Shown here piece after piece: positions 34,920-44,247 of a stretch of DNA of 55,774 nt. Within the stretch, counting starts at the first letter, position 1. Each line of letters opens with the position of its first letter. The DNA comes from JBAXXL01 sp038206725 (GTDB lineage: Bacteria; Bacteroidota; Ignavibacteria; Kapaibacteriales; UBA2268), in the NCBI GenBank assembly GCA_038206725.1, contig JBBRAO010000024.1:1-55774 (forward strand), given 5' to 3'. Under the pieces are notes generated by a model. That model was not told the origin of the DNA, ran no database searches, and worked only from the letters and a program-made list of their open reading frames with translations. The translations under genes and the position numbers were made by a program.

Positions 34920-35150
34920 TTAATTTCGTCCTTTCAGGGCTTAATCGGGGTGGGTATCTTCCTCACAGGGCTTACACCCTGTGTTGTTATATTACAGGTT
35001 TTCAGCCTGCGAAGATGGCATCTCGACCTCGCTCGATGACCGGTTCCAAGCCGTTGATGACTAATCAATTACGAATTACGGGGTTTCTTCGCATTCAAAA
35101 TTCAAAATTGTTTTCTGGATTCTTCACTTCGTACAGAATGACGAAGTTCG
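34920..35150. repeat. Further short repeat fragments
   Basis: Includes a hairpin CACAGGG (34964-34970) / CCCTGTG (34977-34983), a CAGGTTTTCAGCCTG piece near 34996, and GGATTCTTCACTTCGTACAG followed by AATGACG at 35114-35146, matching the piece that ends hicA at about 1931. The 485-bp gap 34699-35183 contains no gene. Confidence 0.65.
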
Positions 35151-35183
35151 CTAATATATAGACATATAAACTAAATTGACTAT

Positions 35184-36206
35184 TTATTTTCCGGCTTTTT
35201 GTAAATGCCTTCCAATGATTTCGATGATTTCGTTTTTCGCTTCGTAAATTGATTTATTGAATATTCGGGCACCCGACGCGTTAAAATGTCCGCCTCCGCC
35301 CATTTCCACAGCCACATCTCGGATTGAAAAATCACCTTTCGATCGGAGGGATACACGGATTTCGTCTCTATCAGATTCTAATTCCGAGATCATTACACCA
35401 GCAATGGTATTTTCAATTGATAAAGTTTTTTCAGCAAAATTGTCAATATCGGCGTTTGTAACACCACAATTGTCCAACATAGCGGCAGTTATGGTCATAA
35501 TTGATAATTTCCCGGCGTGGTGCAGGGTGATGCTTTTAAGTGCTTCACCTAAAATATGTACTCCCCCGATTTTATTTTGGTTATATGCTTGTTCGTAAAT
35601 TTCGACCGGGTCGGCTCCGTGGTCGATCAAATCGGCAATTATTCTGTGAACATCGCCGGTAGTACGAGGAAAGCGAAAACTTCCTGTGTCGGTCATAATA
35701 CCCGAGTATAGAGCTTCCGCAACCGGTTTGTGAATTGTGTAGTCCTCAAATAACGATATAAATCGGTAAATGATTTCGGCGGTAGAGCAAGCCATCGGCA
35801 TAGAGATTACTTCATTGGCGAATAGGTGCGAGCCTTCGTGATGGTCGAAGATTATTTTTCCCACTCGCGAAGAAACGATAACGTCTTCCATTCGGTGCAA
35901 CCTTCGGCTCTCGTTTAGGTCCAAAATAATAATTAAATCCGCCGACAAAAAGCTAAAATAATCGCGGTCTTTATCATATTCTTTTATTTCATTCTCACCG
36001 GCGAGAAATTCATAGTTATAAGGGATTTTATCGGTTAAGATTATTTCAGCAGATTTGCCAAGTTTCTTAGCAAAATGATACATAGCTAAGCAAGACCCGA
36101 TAGCGTCCCCGTCAGGATTTCTATGCGAAGTAATAATTATTTTTCTAGATTTCTTAAATAATCGTACAGCTTGTGAAAAGTATTTTGAATTTTCTTGCTC
36201 AAACAT
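35184..36206 (-). CDS. DHH-family phosphoesterase (NrnA-like)
   Basis: 340 aa. The DHH domain shows ITSHRNPDGDAIGS (about 26-39, metal ligands), LIIILDLNESRRL and IIFDHHEGSH. The DHHA1 domain ends with GGGGHFNASGARI. This is the layout of NrnA, which degrades short oligoribonucleotides and dephosphorylates pAp; cyclic-dinucleotide hydrolysis is another activity in the superfamily. Stand-alone, with no membrane segment. Divergent from the PASTA gene with a 73-bp gap. Confidence 0.9.
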   Translation of the reverse strand: MFEQENSKYFSQAVRLFKKSRKIIITSHRNPDGDAIGSCLAMYHFAKKLGKSAEIILTDKIPYNYEFLAGENEIKEYDKDRDYFSFLSADLIIILDLNESRRLHRMEDVIVSSRVGKIIFDHHEGSHLFANEVISMPMACSTAEIIYRFISLFEDYTIHKPVAEALYSGIMTDTGSFRFPRTTGDVHRIIADLIDHGADPVEIYEQAYNQNKIGGVHILGEALKSITLHHAGKLSIMTITAAMLDNCGVTNADIDNFAEKTLSIENTIAGVMISELESDRDEIRVSLRSKGDFSIRDVAVEMGGGGHFNASGARIFNKSIYEAKNEIIEIIGRHLQKAGK

Positions 36207-36279
36207 TGAATATCATTCCATTTTTTAGTAAATTTGTTGACTGTTTATTAACGAATAATAAAATAAAATAATCTAAAAG

Positions 36280-37266
36280 ATGGAAGATAATAATAAATCG
36301 GCTGAAAAAAGCGGAAAAGACTACTATAGAGAGAAATTTCCGGAATTGTATAATGCACCGAGCAATGTGAAATCGGCGCCAAAAGTAGAAAAAAGCAAAA
36401 TTCCTGCTCGGAATAGCGAAAACAGTGCTAAAACAGACAACCGCGATACTGCCAAAACAACCCCAAAAAGGGATTTAGGTGGTGACATCGCTCGTCAATA
36501 TAATGCTCTTCACTCGAAATACAATTTTAACAATATGAAAAACAAAGAATTAAAAAAGAAATACGTTAAAATAATATTGATGTATTTGCTGATTATGTAC
36601 GTTTTATTCCTATTACTCAATAGCTTAATTATCCCGGCAATTGTTCATAGCCGACCACTGGTAACCGTTCCGAATATTATAGGTCTTAAGGAAATGTACG
36701 CCAAGGAAAAGCTTGAGAATATCGATTTAGAATGGGAGGTAGTATCGGAACAATTTAACGAAGATACCAAACCCGGATATATACTTAAGCAAGACCCACT
36801 GCCGGGTGTTGAAGTGAAATCCGGTCGTCCGGTGTATCTTATTGTGAGCAAAGGTAGGGAATCGGTCGAAGTTCCAAATTTGCGTGGATTGTCGATCAGG
36901 AATGTTGAAATCAAATTGATGAACTATGGCTTGAAAATAGGAAAGATTGATTCGGCGTATAGCGATGAATTTAGTAAAAATATTATTTTCAGGCAATATC
37001 CGAATCCCGGTGATCAAGGCACTGATAGAGGAACTGTAAACATTACAGTCTCTTTGGGTTCATCGAGGAAGGTTATGGTACCGAAAGTAGTAGGCTTTGC
37101 ATTAGATGGGATTTATCAATTTATTGAAGAAAATGGATTAAAATTGGGCAATGTGATATACCAAAAAAATGAAACCTATCAAGCAAATGTAATTATGTTT
37201 CAAAGTCCAGCCGCCGGCGATAGCGTACAGCGTGGAACTGCAATAAATATTACCGTGGCTCAATGA
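36280..37266 (+). CDS. Stand-alone PASTA-domain membrane protein
   Basis: 328 aa. A charged cytoplasmic part (about 1-95) is followed by one membrane segment, IILMYLLIMYVLFLLLNSLI (about 104-123). Three extracytoplasmic PASTA domains follow, starting about 127 (VTVPNIIGLKEMYAKEKLEN), 193 (EVPNLRGLSIRNVEIKLMNY) and 264 (MVPKVVGFALDGIYQFIEEN). PASTA domains bind peptidoglycan or lipid II. Here no Ser/Thr kinase or transpeptidase domain is attached. The stop overlaps the start of the barrel gene by 4 bp. Confidence 0.9.
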   Translation: MEDNNKSAEKSGKDYYREKFPELYNAPSNVKSAPKVEKSKIPARNSENSAKTDNRDTAKTTPKRDLGGDIARQYNALHSKYNFNNMKNKELKKKYVKIILMYLLIMYVLFLLLNSLIIPAIVHSRPLVTVPNIIGLKEMYAKEKLENIDLEWEVVSEQFNEDTKPGYILKQDPLPGVEVKSGRPVYLIVSKGRESVEVPNLRGLSIRNVEIKLMNYGLKIGKIDSAYSDEFSKNIIFRQYPNPGDQGTDRGTVNITVSLGSSRKVMVPKVVGFALDGIYQFIEENGLKLGNVIYQKNETYQANVIMFQSPAAGDSVQRGTAINITVAQ

Positions 37267-39038
37267 TGAAATCCTTCAGTTTGTTGATAATAATATTATT
37301 TACATCTACAGCTATTTTTGCTGATGAGATTCCAAACGAATTGGGTGATACTTTGTCGTTTTCAAAAAATGCCAAATTATATAATTGCGCCCTAATTTCA
37401 GGAATGGGAAAAAATACTCAAATTCAATTTGTGCAAAATTCGGGTTATGAGTTTTTTGGAGCCTTATTCGGAATTCCTTATACTCTGAATTATTCATTAG
37501 ATGGGGTAGAGCTTAATAGTATTATTGATGGTGGAATTAATCTTTTAAATTTCAACGGTTCTTATTACAATCAACCAAAAATAAGTTCTTTGAGCGGTTT
37601 TAGTCCCATTTCTACTATTGAATTAATCAGTGAAAATCCGAGCGCAACAGGATTTTCGGCATATACACACTTTGGCAACAATAAGCTATTAGCTAATATT
37701 GAAGGGAATTATAGAAAAAACAATTTTTTCGTATTGACTCATTTGAATTATAATAATCAAAATGCTTATAAGGTTCCCGTGAGAAAAAGCGAGTTGAGCA
37801 TAGACAGTAATAATTATCTCAGAAACAGCGAATTTGAAGGGAAATCCATATTTGTAAAAACCGGAATAATTGAAGATTATTCCGAACTGACGGCTGAATA
37901 CCTTCACGTCAATAATTCTAGAAATATCCCGCAGAATTATACTTCAACAGTACCGGAATACCTGAAAGAGAAGCAATATAAAACGAATTTGATGAGTATT
38001 ATTTATAAATCCAAACTGACGAGTTTCGCTTCATTGCGAGGAAAATTCTATTATCGCGATACGAAAAGGATTTTAGATTCTTATGATGATGCGACTTATT
38101 CAACACAACAAAGCGACAGAGCATATAGAAATTTGACAAAAGAGCAGGTGATAGGATTTGATATAAGTACGATAATGAACTTTTCAGAAACCGCTCAATC
38201 GGAACTAGGTGGTTTATACAAAAGAATGCAATTGTACGAAAAGGCAGATTACAGCTTGAAGTCGTTTGATTATGTTAACGAGATTTTGGGATTGAAGTAT
38301 GGGCAGATTCTGCATTTTGGACCCAGAATATTACTAAATGGAAATTTTGTATATAAATATATCAATCCTGTGTATCCTGCTAATAATGGATTAGCTGATA
38401 AATCGCTATTTGAATATAATTTGGGAATCAAGCACAAGCTCGGCGATAACTTTGAATATTCCGTATCGTACTCAAAAAACGGCGCCTACCCTTATATAAA
38501 ATATATTTACTCCAAGAACGCGCCTGTTTTGGAAAATAATTTTTGTGATATAGCACAATTGAAAACCGATTTCAAACTTTTCAATATTCCGATTCAAGTG
38601 AACGGATTTTATTCCGATTTCAGCAATTATTTCAAAAGTTCCGGTGAGCTGGCGCGATTAACCGGTAAAACAACCGGTGCAGGCATAGCTTTACAAAAAC
38701 AATTCAAGTTTGTGAATTTAGATTTGTCATATACATACCTAAAGCAAATGGATTGGAATAAGTTGTTTCCAAAATTATCGGAAAACAATTTTTACTTCTC
38801 GCTGAGCAAAGAATATGATATCGGATTAAAATGGCAAATTGAAAGCCGAATTTTAAGCGGAATAGGGGCGAGCACGAATCCGACAAAACTGTTTGATATT
38901 TGGGTTCAACAAAGAATAATAGATTATATCAATGTATTTGGTTATGTTAATAATATTCTGAACGAATATTACGAACTCTTTCCCGGTTACCCGGCGCAAG
39001 GGTTAAATTTTTGTTTAGGCATCAACGTAGAAATATAA
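37263..39038 (+). CDS. Outer-membrane TonB-dependent-receptor-like barrel
   Basis: 591 aa with a signal peptide (MMKSFSLLIIILFTSTAIFA). A short plug-like region (about 30-120, YSLDGVELNSIIDGGINLLN and ISTIELISENPSATGF) precedes many amphipathic beta strands (for example SKLTSFASLRGKFYYRD). The end, YPAQGLNFCLGINVEI, looks like TonB-receptor C-termini. It is small for a full receptor and lacks a clear TonB box. It is translationally coupled to the PASTA protein, which suggests a shared envelope role. Ligand unknown. Confidence 0.7.
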   Translation: MMKSFSLLIIILFTSTAIFADEIPNELGDTLSFSKNAKLYNCALISGMGKNTQIQFVQNSGYEFFGALFGIPYTLNYSLDGVELNSIIDGGINLLNFNGSYYNQPKISSLSGFSPISTIELISENPSATGFSAYTHFGNNKLLANIEGNYRKNNFFVLTHLNYNNQNAYKVPVRKSELSIDSNNYLRNSEFEGKSIFVKTGIIEDYSELTAEYLHVNNSRNIPQNYTSTVPEYLKEKQYKTNLMSIIYKSKLTSFASLRGKFYYRDTKRILDSYDDATYSTQQSDRAYRNLTKEQVIGFDISTIMNFSETAQSELGGLYKRMQLYEKADYSLKSFDYVNEILGLKYGQILHFGPRILLNGNFVYKYINPVYPANNGLADKSLFEYNLGIKHKLGDNFEYSVSYSKNGAYPYIKYIYSKNAPVLENNFCDIAQLKTDFKLFNIPIQVNGFYSDFSNYFKSSGELARLTGKTTGAGIALQKQFKFVNLDLSYTYLKQMDWNKLFPKLSENNFYFSLSKEYDIGLKWQIESRILSGIGASTNPTKLFDIWVQQRIIDYINVFGYVNNILNEYYELFPGYPAQGLNFCLGINVEI

Positions 39039-39108
39039 CTATTTGGTCGAACAATCATCCCTTAATGTTATTAAAATGCCTAAATTTAATGTCACTTCAT
39101 TTGCCAAT

Positions 39109-39947
39109 TTATTGCTCAATTGACTCTTTCAAATCAATAATAATCATTGCCTTTCCTTGCTTATCGTAAAGTTTTGAGCCAATCAAAACAGCTTTGTTCG
39201 AAGCTTTAATATTGGCTATCACAGTGTTATTTTTATCCAAAATTGTAATGATAGAATTTTTAAAACTTATGCCAAAATTTAAATTTACATTTCTTGATAC
39301 TATAGCATATCCGGATAAGTTATCAACTATTATACTTTGCTCATCAATTCCTAACCCCACATTCATAATGGAGTTCTTGAAAATTTTTAATGAAACACCG
39401 GCGGTCGGATTCAGATAAGACCTCTGGTTAATGGATCACCGTCCGGACTATAAGAATAGCCGATAGCTAATCCCAAATACGGCGTAACTTTCTTATTAAG
39501 TAGATTTGTTCTAAAATCAGCGAATATAGGTATTGAAGCAGTTTCGAAATCAGGACAAAATCTAATTCCTACTCCCAATCCCATAGAAAAATATGGATTA
39601 ACTCTATATCCATTAATAATATTCAATTTAAACATCGTAAAATCGCCAAAAGCAATTCCTGTTTCAACAAATCCTTGATAACCCGGTTTTAAGCCTTCAA
39701 AACTGGTTTCGACATCTTTGAAAACTCCACCCGGTTCCTTCATTATTTTTTCAATTTCATCCATTTGATAAACAAATACATTTCGGTCTGCCGTTTCGAT
39801 TTTTATGGTTTTATTGGGGATTTGTTCTGTTATCATACCTCGAATAATCCCACCGTTTTTCAAATACACCACATCCTGCAAATTTTGTTGTGCATAAGCT
39901 AAAGTACTAATCGCAAAAAAAGCAATAAGCGTTAATAAAATCTTCAT
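39109..39947 (-). pseudogene. Outer-membrane beta-barrel protein gene split by a frameshift
   Basis: The first part (39947 to 39411; signal peptide, then VVYLKNGGIIRGMITEQIPN and VYQMDEIEKIMKE) ends prematurely at TRGLI-stop. One frame over, the strand continues SYLNPTAGVSLKIFKNSIMN and VGLGIDEQS, a normal continuation of such barrels, down to a stop at 39109. One missing base near 39421 explains this. The last part (KNSIITILDKNNTVIA) may be a further domain. A working copy would be about 280 aa. Confidence 0.65.
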
Positions 39948-40067
39948 AAGGTTCTCGCATCAATTTTCAAAAACAATAATAAACTCTATATCAAAATTAA
40001 TAAAAAAACCTCGTATATTCCTTAATCACCTAAACATTTATTTAAATTATCCAATTTTTACCGAAGT

Positions 40068-40226
40068 CATTGACAGTGAACCGGCGATCAATTTATCATT
40101 GAATAGCTTGATTTGCTCGTTATCTTCTTTCATAGCTGAAGCGTAAAGCAATGGTAAATCATCCTCAGCGGTGGGGATAGACAATTTGAAAGCTCTGCCT
40201 TTGGATTGGTAATCAATGAGCGACTA
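40068..40226 (-). pseudogene. Short coding remnant without a start
   Basis: A minus-strand frame immediately after a stop reads LIDYQSKGRAFKLSIPTAED, LPLLYASAMKEDNEQIKLFN and SLSMTSVKIG-stop. It looks protein-like in composition but has no start upstream. It may be the end of a lost gene. An internal ATG could give a 28-aa peptide, which seems unlikely to be real. Confidence 0.3.
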
Positions 40227-40230
40227 ATGG

Positions 40231-41310
40231 TTATCGCTGACTTTTCTTTTTTGAACTTATAGCATCATCATAAGTTTCTATGATCGTGCGCGTTAAATCG
40301 CACTGGTTGAAATCAGTATTCACTAAATCTCGAACGATTTTGGTATCTTTCCGCCATTTATCAATATCACTGAAAAAATTGTTTAATAGTTCATAGAGTT
40401 CTTCGGCTTTTGGGGCGTTATTATCAATAGCAACAAAATTGTTCACTTTATATTCTGGATAGTTAGCCGGTGTGATAATTGTTCCAAATCGTTTTTTGTT
40501 AATTGATAGAACAGGTACACCACAGGCTATGGCTTCAAGGGCTACTCTTCCGACACCCAGTACTAGGCTCGAATTCCGGAAAATTTCTTTTGCGTCAGGC
40601 TGATAATCCCAGATTTTACAAACTTCTCGATTAAATTCCGCATTCAATTTTATAGCGGAATTTTTAATTTGATCTGAACAATTACCTTCTCCAATTAGAT
40701 TGAATCTGAATTCAGGATAGTCTTTAAGCAGTTTTGGCAGGACTTGTTGAATCAACATTAATATTACTTTTGAGTGGTTTTTATCCATTCGGCTGACATA
40801 AGTAAACGATGGGGAAGAGTCTATCAAATCATTTTCTGATAGTTCGATACCGTTAGGTATCACAACGGATTTGTATTTGATATATTCATAGCAAGCCGAT
40901 ACTTCAAGAACCTGTTTGCTGACAAATATTATTCGGTCGGGTGCGGTCTTGGCAAGTTTTGTTTTTAAATCAAATCTTGTCCTTCCGTGAACAGTTACAA
41001 CCAACGGGATATTTATGAACTTTTTCAAAATACCGGCCGTCTGTATGGCTAATCGTTGGTGCGCGTGAATAACATCAATTTTATGTTTTTTTATCAAACG
41101 ATATAAGAACAATACATTGAGAGGAATTAGAAAGTCGCTTAACCGATAATCAATGAATTTTACTCCGTCGTTTAAGCGTGAAAGCTGTCGCCCTTTGTCC
41201 GCAACTAAATACACTTCATTTCCAAGTTCATAAAGAGAATTGGCGAGGTCGCAAACGTGATTTTCCGCACCCCCAAAATCAAAACGCTTTATAACAAGGA
41301 GTATCCTCAT
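40231..41310 (-). CDS. Family 4 (GT-B) glycosyltransferase
   Basis: 359 aa. The N-terminal Rossmann half has RFDFGGAENHVCDLANSL (about 9-26) and VIHAHQRLAIQTAG. The C-terminal half has FTYVSRMDKNHSK, FNLIGEGNCSDQI and the donor-binding region SLVLGVGRVALEAIACGVPV with the E-x7-E-like Glu. It probably transfers a sugar from a nucleotide donor to a surface glycan or lipid. A small membrane protein gene lies 6 bp upstream in the same direction. Confidence 0.88.
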   Translation of the reverse strand: MRILLVIKRFDFGGAENHVCDLANSLYELGNEVYLVADKGRQLSRLNDGVKFIDYRLSDFLIPLNVLFLYRLIKKHKIDVIHAHQRLAIQTAGILKKFINIPLVVTVHGRTRFDLKTKLAKTAPDRIIFVSKQVLEVSACYEYIKYKSVVIPNGIELSENDLIDSSPSFTYVSRMDKNHSKVILMLIQQVLPKLLKDYPEFRFNLIGEGNCSDQIKNSAIKLNAEFNREVCKIWDYQPDAKEIFRNSSLVLGVGRVALEAIACGVPVLSINKKRFGTIITPANYPEYKVNNFVAIDNNAPKAEELYELLNNFFSDIDKWRKDTKIVRDLVNTDFNQCDLTRTIIETYDDAISSKKKSQR

Positions 41311-41316
41311 AATGCG

Positions 41317-41511
41317 TCAACGTCCAATGATATTCGATGATTTTTTATTGACATTATTTTTAACCGGCAGATTGAATAGCGCGAATAGTGCGTATAAACT
41401 GTAGAGTCCCCATAAAATATGCATATTCTCAATATAAAATCCTAACGTTCCTAAAAGTCCGAGAAAGCCTAATAATCCTAGTTTGTTTTTTGGTTTTCCT
41501 TTGTGTTCCAT
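41317..41511 (-). CDS. Small membrane protein (DUF3796-like)
   Basis: 64 aa with repeated Leu-Gly-Phe turns (NKLGLLGFLGLLGTLGFYIE) and a second hydrophobic stretch (HILWGLYSLYALFALF). It resembles small DUF3796-type membrane proteins. It ends 6 bp before the glycosyltransferase start. Function unknown. Confidence 0.55.
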   Translation of the reverse strand: MEHKGKPKNKLGLLGFLGLLGTLGFYIENMHILWGLYSLYALFALFNLPVKNNVNKKSSNIIGR

Positions 41512-41656
41512 ATTTTTTAATCCTTAATACAACGTATCGAAAATGTGTGATAATAGAAATTCCTTGCGCTAAGATCCTCTACTCTTATAATTAAACGGTA
41601 ACGAGTCCGGCTCAAAGGGGCCTTCTCAGAACTCTAATTGCTCTATTTTAGGACAG

Positions 41657-41712
41657 ACGTGGGCGTCTATGCTACTCTATTTATCAATGATAAAGTAGAA
41701 CATACGCCACGT
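41657..41712. other. Long imperfect hairpin in a gene-free stretch
   Basis: ACGTGGGCGTCTATGCTACT...TTATC pairs with GATAAAGTAGAACATACGCC-ACGT over about 24 bp per arm with a few bulges and a small loop. The surrounding 41512-41780 has no gene. It may be a structured RNA, a repeat remnant or part of a terminator. Confidence 0.4.
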
Positions 41713-41780
41713 ATGTTTATCATTATCAGAGTTGTGAGACAGAAACTTTTGAAGGAACTCTTAGTTATTTATCTTCTAAA

Positions 41781-42272
41781 TCATTTTTTGTCTTTAATCA
41801 AACTAATATCAACCATAGGGAACATATCAATCAATCCTTCAATTTGAAAAAGTGACCCTTTGATTCTACCATTTTCAAGATTGAATGGCATACTTATAGT
41901 TTTGCTTTTAATAACATCTTCCGGGAATATTGCATCTACCAGTTTGCCTTGAATAACATAGTCCGTTTTCAAATTTAATTTTTTTGCTATCCATCCACGA
42001 TTTTTTTGTATAACACAACCTTCAAATACTGCCGTACCCAAAGAACCAAATACTTTGCAGTCCTGTTGAATTGAAATTTTGAAATCAACTGCCCCTTTGG
42101 TCTTTAAAAAAATGAATTTACCATCAGTTTTCGTTCTAACGACGACTAAATGCTTACCCGACCAATCACCTTTAACTGATTGAGGGGGAGTCCAATTTGT
42201 TTCAGAAAACGTATCGGAATAAGTAAAAACCATTAATAAGGAAATTACCGTTAGTAATAATTTTGTTTTCAT
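41781..42272 (-). CDS. Secreted protein of unknown function
   Basis: 163 aa with a signal peptide (MKTKLLLTVISLLMVFTYS). The mature part is mostly beta (GDWSGKHLVVVRTKTDGKFI, DYVIQGKLVDAIFP, NGRIKGSLFQIEGLIDMFP). No family is recognised. It lies 13 bp downstream of the NimA-like gene on the same strand, so the two are probably co-transcribed. Confidence 0.6.
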   Translation of the reverse strand: MKTKLLLTVISLLMVFTYSDTFSETNWTPPQSVKGDWSGKHLVVVRTKTDGKFIFLKTKGAVDFKISIQQDCKVFGSLGTAVFEGCVIQKNRGWIAKKLNLKTDYVIQGKLVDAIFPEDVIKSKTISMPFNLENGRIKGSLFQIEGLIDMFPMVDISLIKDKK

Positions 42273-42285
42273 AATCTTGCCTCTT

Positions 42286-42753
42286 TTAATCCCAATCGCC
42301 GGATTGCTTACCGGTGATTTGTTCTATATTTAATTTTAAAATTACAATCGAATCTACGTTGCTTTTTTTGTAAACATTGTTTTGGCTTTTACCGTGTTGA
42401 TTCATAATAATATCCAATGGGGCTTGCTTTTCATCGAAATCGGTAAGAATATCAATCGTACCTGAACCTATTACAGAGCGGTAATTTATTGACCAATCAC
42501 AGGACATATTGCCTTTGATTAAATCACCCACGATGTCCACCTCAAAACCTACTTTGTTATTCTGTTTAAGGATATCAATTTTTTTTCCGATAGGTGCCGA
42601 ATGGATATAAATAGCATTATTAGAATACCCATAGTTCAATGGAACTATATATGGTTTGTCACCATCAATCATCGCAACTCTGCATATAAGCGATTTCGAA
42701 AGAATTCCATCAATGGTCTTTCTATCTGCTATTTCCCGTTCTGTTCTGCGCAT
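42286..42753 (-). CDS. Pyridoxamine 5'-phosphate oxidase-related (NimA-like) protein
   Basis: 155 aa split-barrel flavin-binding protein. Landmarks: N-terminal MRRTEREIADRKTIDGILSK, VAMIDGDKPYIVPLNYGY, IYIHSAPIGKKIDILKQNNK-VGFEV and the C-terminal ITGKQSGDW. This pattern is typical of the Nim/PNPOx-like group, some of which reduce 5-nitroimidazoles. The native role here is unknown. Confidence 0.85.
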   Translation of the reverse strand: MRRTEREIADRKTIDGILSKSLICRVAMIDGDKPYIVPLNYGYSNNAIYIHSAPIGKKIDILKQNNKVGFEVDIVGDLIKGNMSCDWSINYRSVIGSGTIDILTDFDEKQAPLDIIMNQHGKSQNNVYKKSNVDSIVILKLNIEQITGKQSGDWD

Positions 42754-42854
42754 ATTGCTATTTATTCCTAATAAACATTAAACTAATATAATCAAAAATA
42801 CTAATATTTTTCCAAAGTTATGACCTATAAAAGAAATAAAAAAATTAGAGCACA

Positions 42855-42878
42855 TAAAAAAACGGGTCTAAGACCCGT
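42855..42878 (-). terminator. Rho-independent terminator after the acetate permease gene
   Basis: ACGGGTC (42862-42868) and GACCCGT (42872-42878) form a 7-bp stem with a 3-nt loop. On the minus strand a run of seven T follows. An A-run on the other side could also allow plus-strand use. Confidence 0.85.
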
Positions 42879-42912
42879 CTAAAAAATATTATCAAGATTT
42901 AGAAATAAGGAT

Positions 42913-43497
42913 TTAATTTTCTGGGACATATTTTTTAATAAATGGTTTGCCTGTTTTTAATATTTCTTTGCCCGATAAGTCGTTGATAATTATCGCCGCC
43001 ATCATATACCAAGCCGATAGAGCGCAAATTATTAACTCAAAGCCGGCGACTTTGTTCATTATTGGGAACCCGAAATGACCAAAATCTAAAAGTATAAAGC
43101 CTAAAAGCAACGTCACAAACGTGAATGTCATTGCTTTATGAATAAACAAGGTTGCTATAGTATAAATAGCTGTTAATAATGTCCAACCTATTAGGTACCA
43201 ACCCACATCCGTAGGTGAAGATTCATAGATTTTATAGAAGCTTAATAGCCAAATTATGCCTAAGCCAATCCAAAAAGAGCCATAGCTGGCAAATGCGGCA
43301 AATCCGAAATTATTTCCGGTTTTTTGTTCCATAAAACCTGCTATTAATTGCGCGATACCGCCAAAGATGATTGCCATTGACAATACCGGTCCTAATCCGC
43401 AAATACCTATATTGTGGAATTGCAATAATAAAGTTGTCATTCCAAAACCCGCTAAACCTACAACCGCGGGGTTTCCTAATTTAATGTTGTTGTTCAT
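42913..43497 (-). CDS. GPR1/FUN34/YaaH-family acetate transporter (SatP-like)
   Basis: 194 aa with six hydrophobic segments. The N-terminal signature GNPAVVGLAGFGMTTLLLQF (about 7-26) matches the family's NPAPLGLxxFGxTT motif. SatP-type proteins take up acetate and succinate with protons or act as channels. Monocistronic, with its own terminator. Confidence 0.87.
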   Translation of the reverse strand: MNNNIKLGNPAVVGLAGFGMTTLLLQFHNIGICGLGPVLSMAIIFGGIAQLIAGFMEQKTGNNFGFAAFASYGSFWIGLGIIWLLSFYKIYESSPTDVGWYLIGWTLLTAIYTIATLFIHKAMTFTFVTLLLGFILLDFGHFGFPIMNKVAGFELIICALSAWYMMAAIIINDLSGKEILKTGKPFIKKYVPEN

Positions 43498-43618
43498 ATA
43501 ACTAAAGTTATCCTATATTAATTCGTTTATAAAATGTGTAATTATTTCTCAAGAGCTTGTATTACAATAAGTTCTTGTATGAGTAAATCTTGTCACCTAT
43601 AATGTGAATAGATTTGCC

Positions 43619-43945
43619 TTATTTCTTTGCCGGATTTGGGGTTTTAACAACTAATATTCTAAAATCCGCATTACCTTCGTTATAAAGACAATGAGGAATC
43701 ATTTTCGGGCTGTCTATCAGCATATCTTTTTTAACTAGTTGTTTATCATCACCGATTTCAACAATTCCTTCACCTTCTAGTATATAAAAAAATACATCCA
43801 CAGGTGTGGAGTGACTTTTTAGACTTTCACCGGGTTTTAGAAGTATATGAACCACTTCAGAATGGTCATTACTATGCATTTTTCGTACATCTACACCGTG
43901 AGGGTTCTTTGACACCTCGGTTTCGTTATAATTAACGATTTTCAT
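43619..43945 (-). CDS. Cupin-domain protein
   Basis: About 108 aa from the ATG at 43945, preferred over an upstream TTG at 43957 because a GGA lies 7-9 nt before it. Single cupin barrel: motif 1 HILLKPGESLKSHSTPVDVF then YILEGEG, and motif 2 DMLIDSPKMIPHCLYNEG. Metal-ligand histidines are partly kept. Substrate unknown. Confidence 0.8.
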   Translation of the reverse strand: MKIVNYNETEVSKNPHGVDVRKMHSNDHSEVVHILLKPGESLKSHSTPVDVFFYILEGEGIVEIGDDKQLVKKDMLIDSPKMIPHCLYNEGNADFRILVVKTPNPAKK

Positions 43946-44043
43946 ATTTATTTCCAATTTTATAATTTTTTTAAAAAGAATATTATCACAATTTTAAATA
44001 TACGATTATTTTTTTAATTAGAGTTACAGATTTCATAGATTGA

Positions 44044-44226
44044 TTAGAAAAATGAAATAAACAATTCATAAATTCTTTCATAATTGAATGATAGAACTGA
44101 AGCTTCGCCAAACAGGTTTGTTGATACGATATTGCTCGGTCTTGTAACCGAAGGGTCAGGCATACTCTGAGCAAATAAAGATATATTGCTCGGAGTTATG
44201 GCAATAATTATGATTAAAAGTTTCAT
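44044..44226 (-). pseudogene. 5' fragment of an outer-membrane barrel gene
   Basis: A frame of 60 codons begins with a signal-like MKLLIIIIAITPSNISLFAQ and continues SNIVSTNLFGEASVLSFNYE-RI, the usual first strand of small Bacteroidota outer-membrane proteins, then stops. The rest of the barrel is missing. A second overlapping frame (to 43986) is less convincing. Confidence 0.45.
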
Positions 44227-44247
44227 TTTTGCATATTCGCAATAATT

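Noticed and set aside
42855..42886. Attachment site or operator
   Set aside because: The perfect short palindrome followed by T residues is a terminator in the right place for the permease gene.
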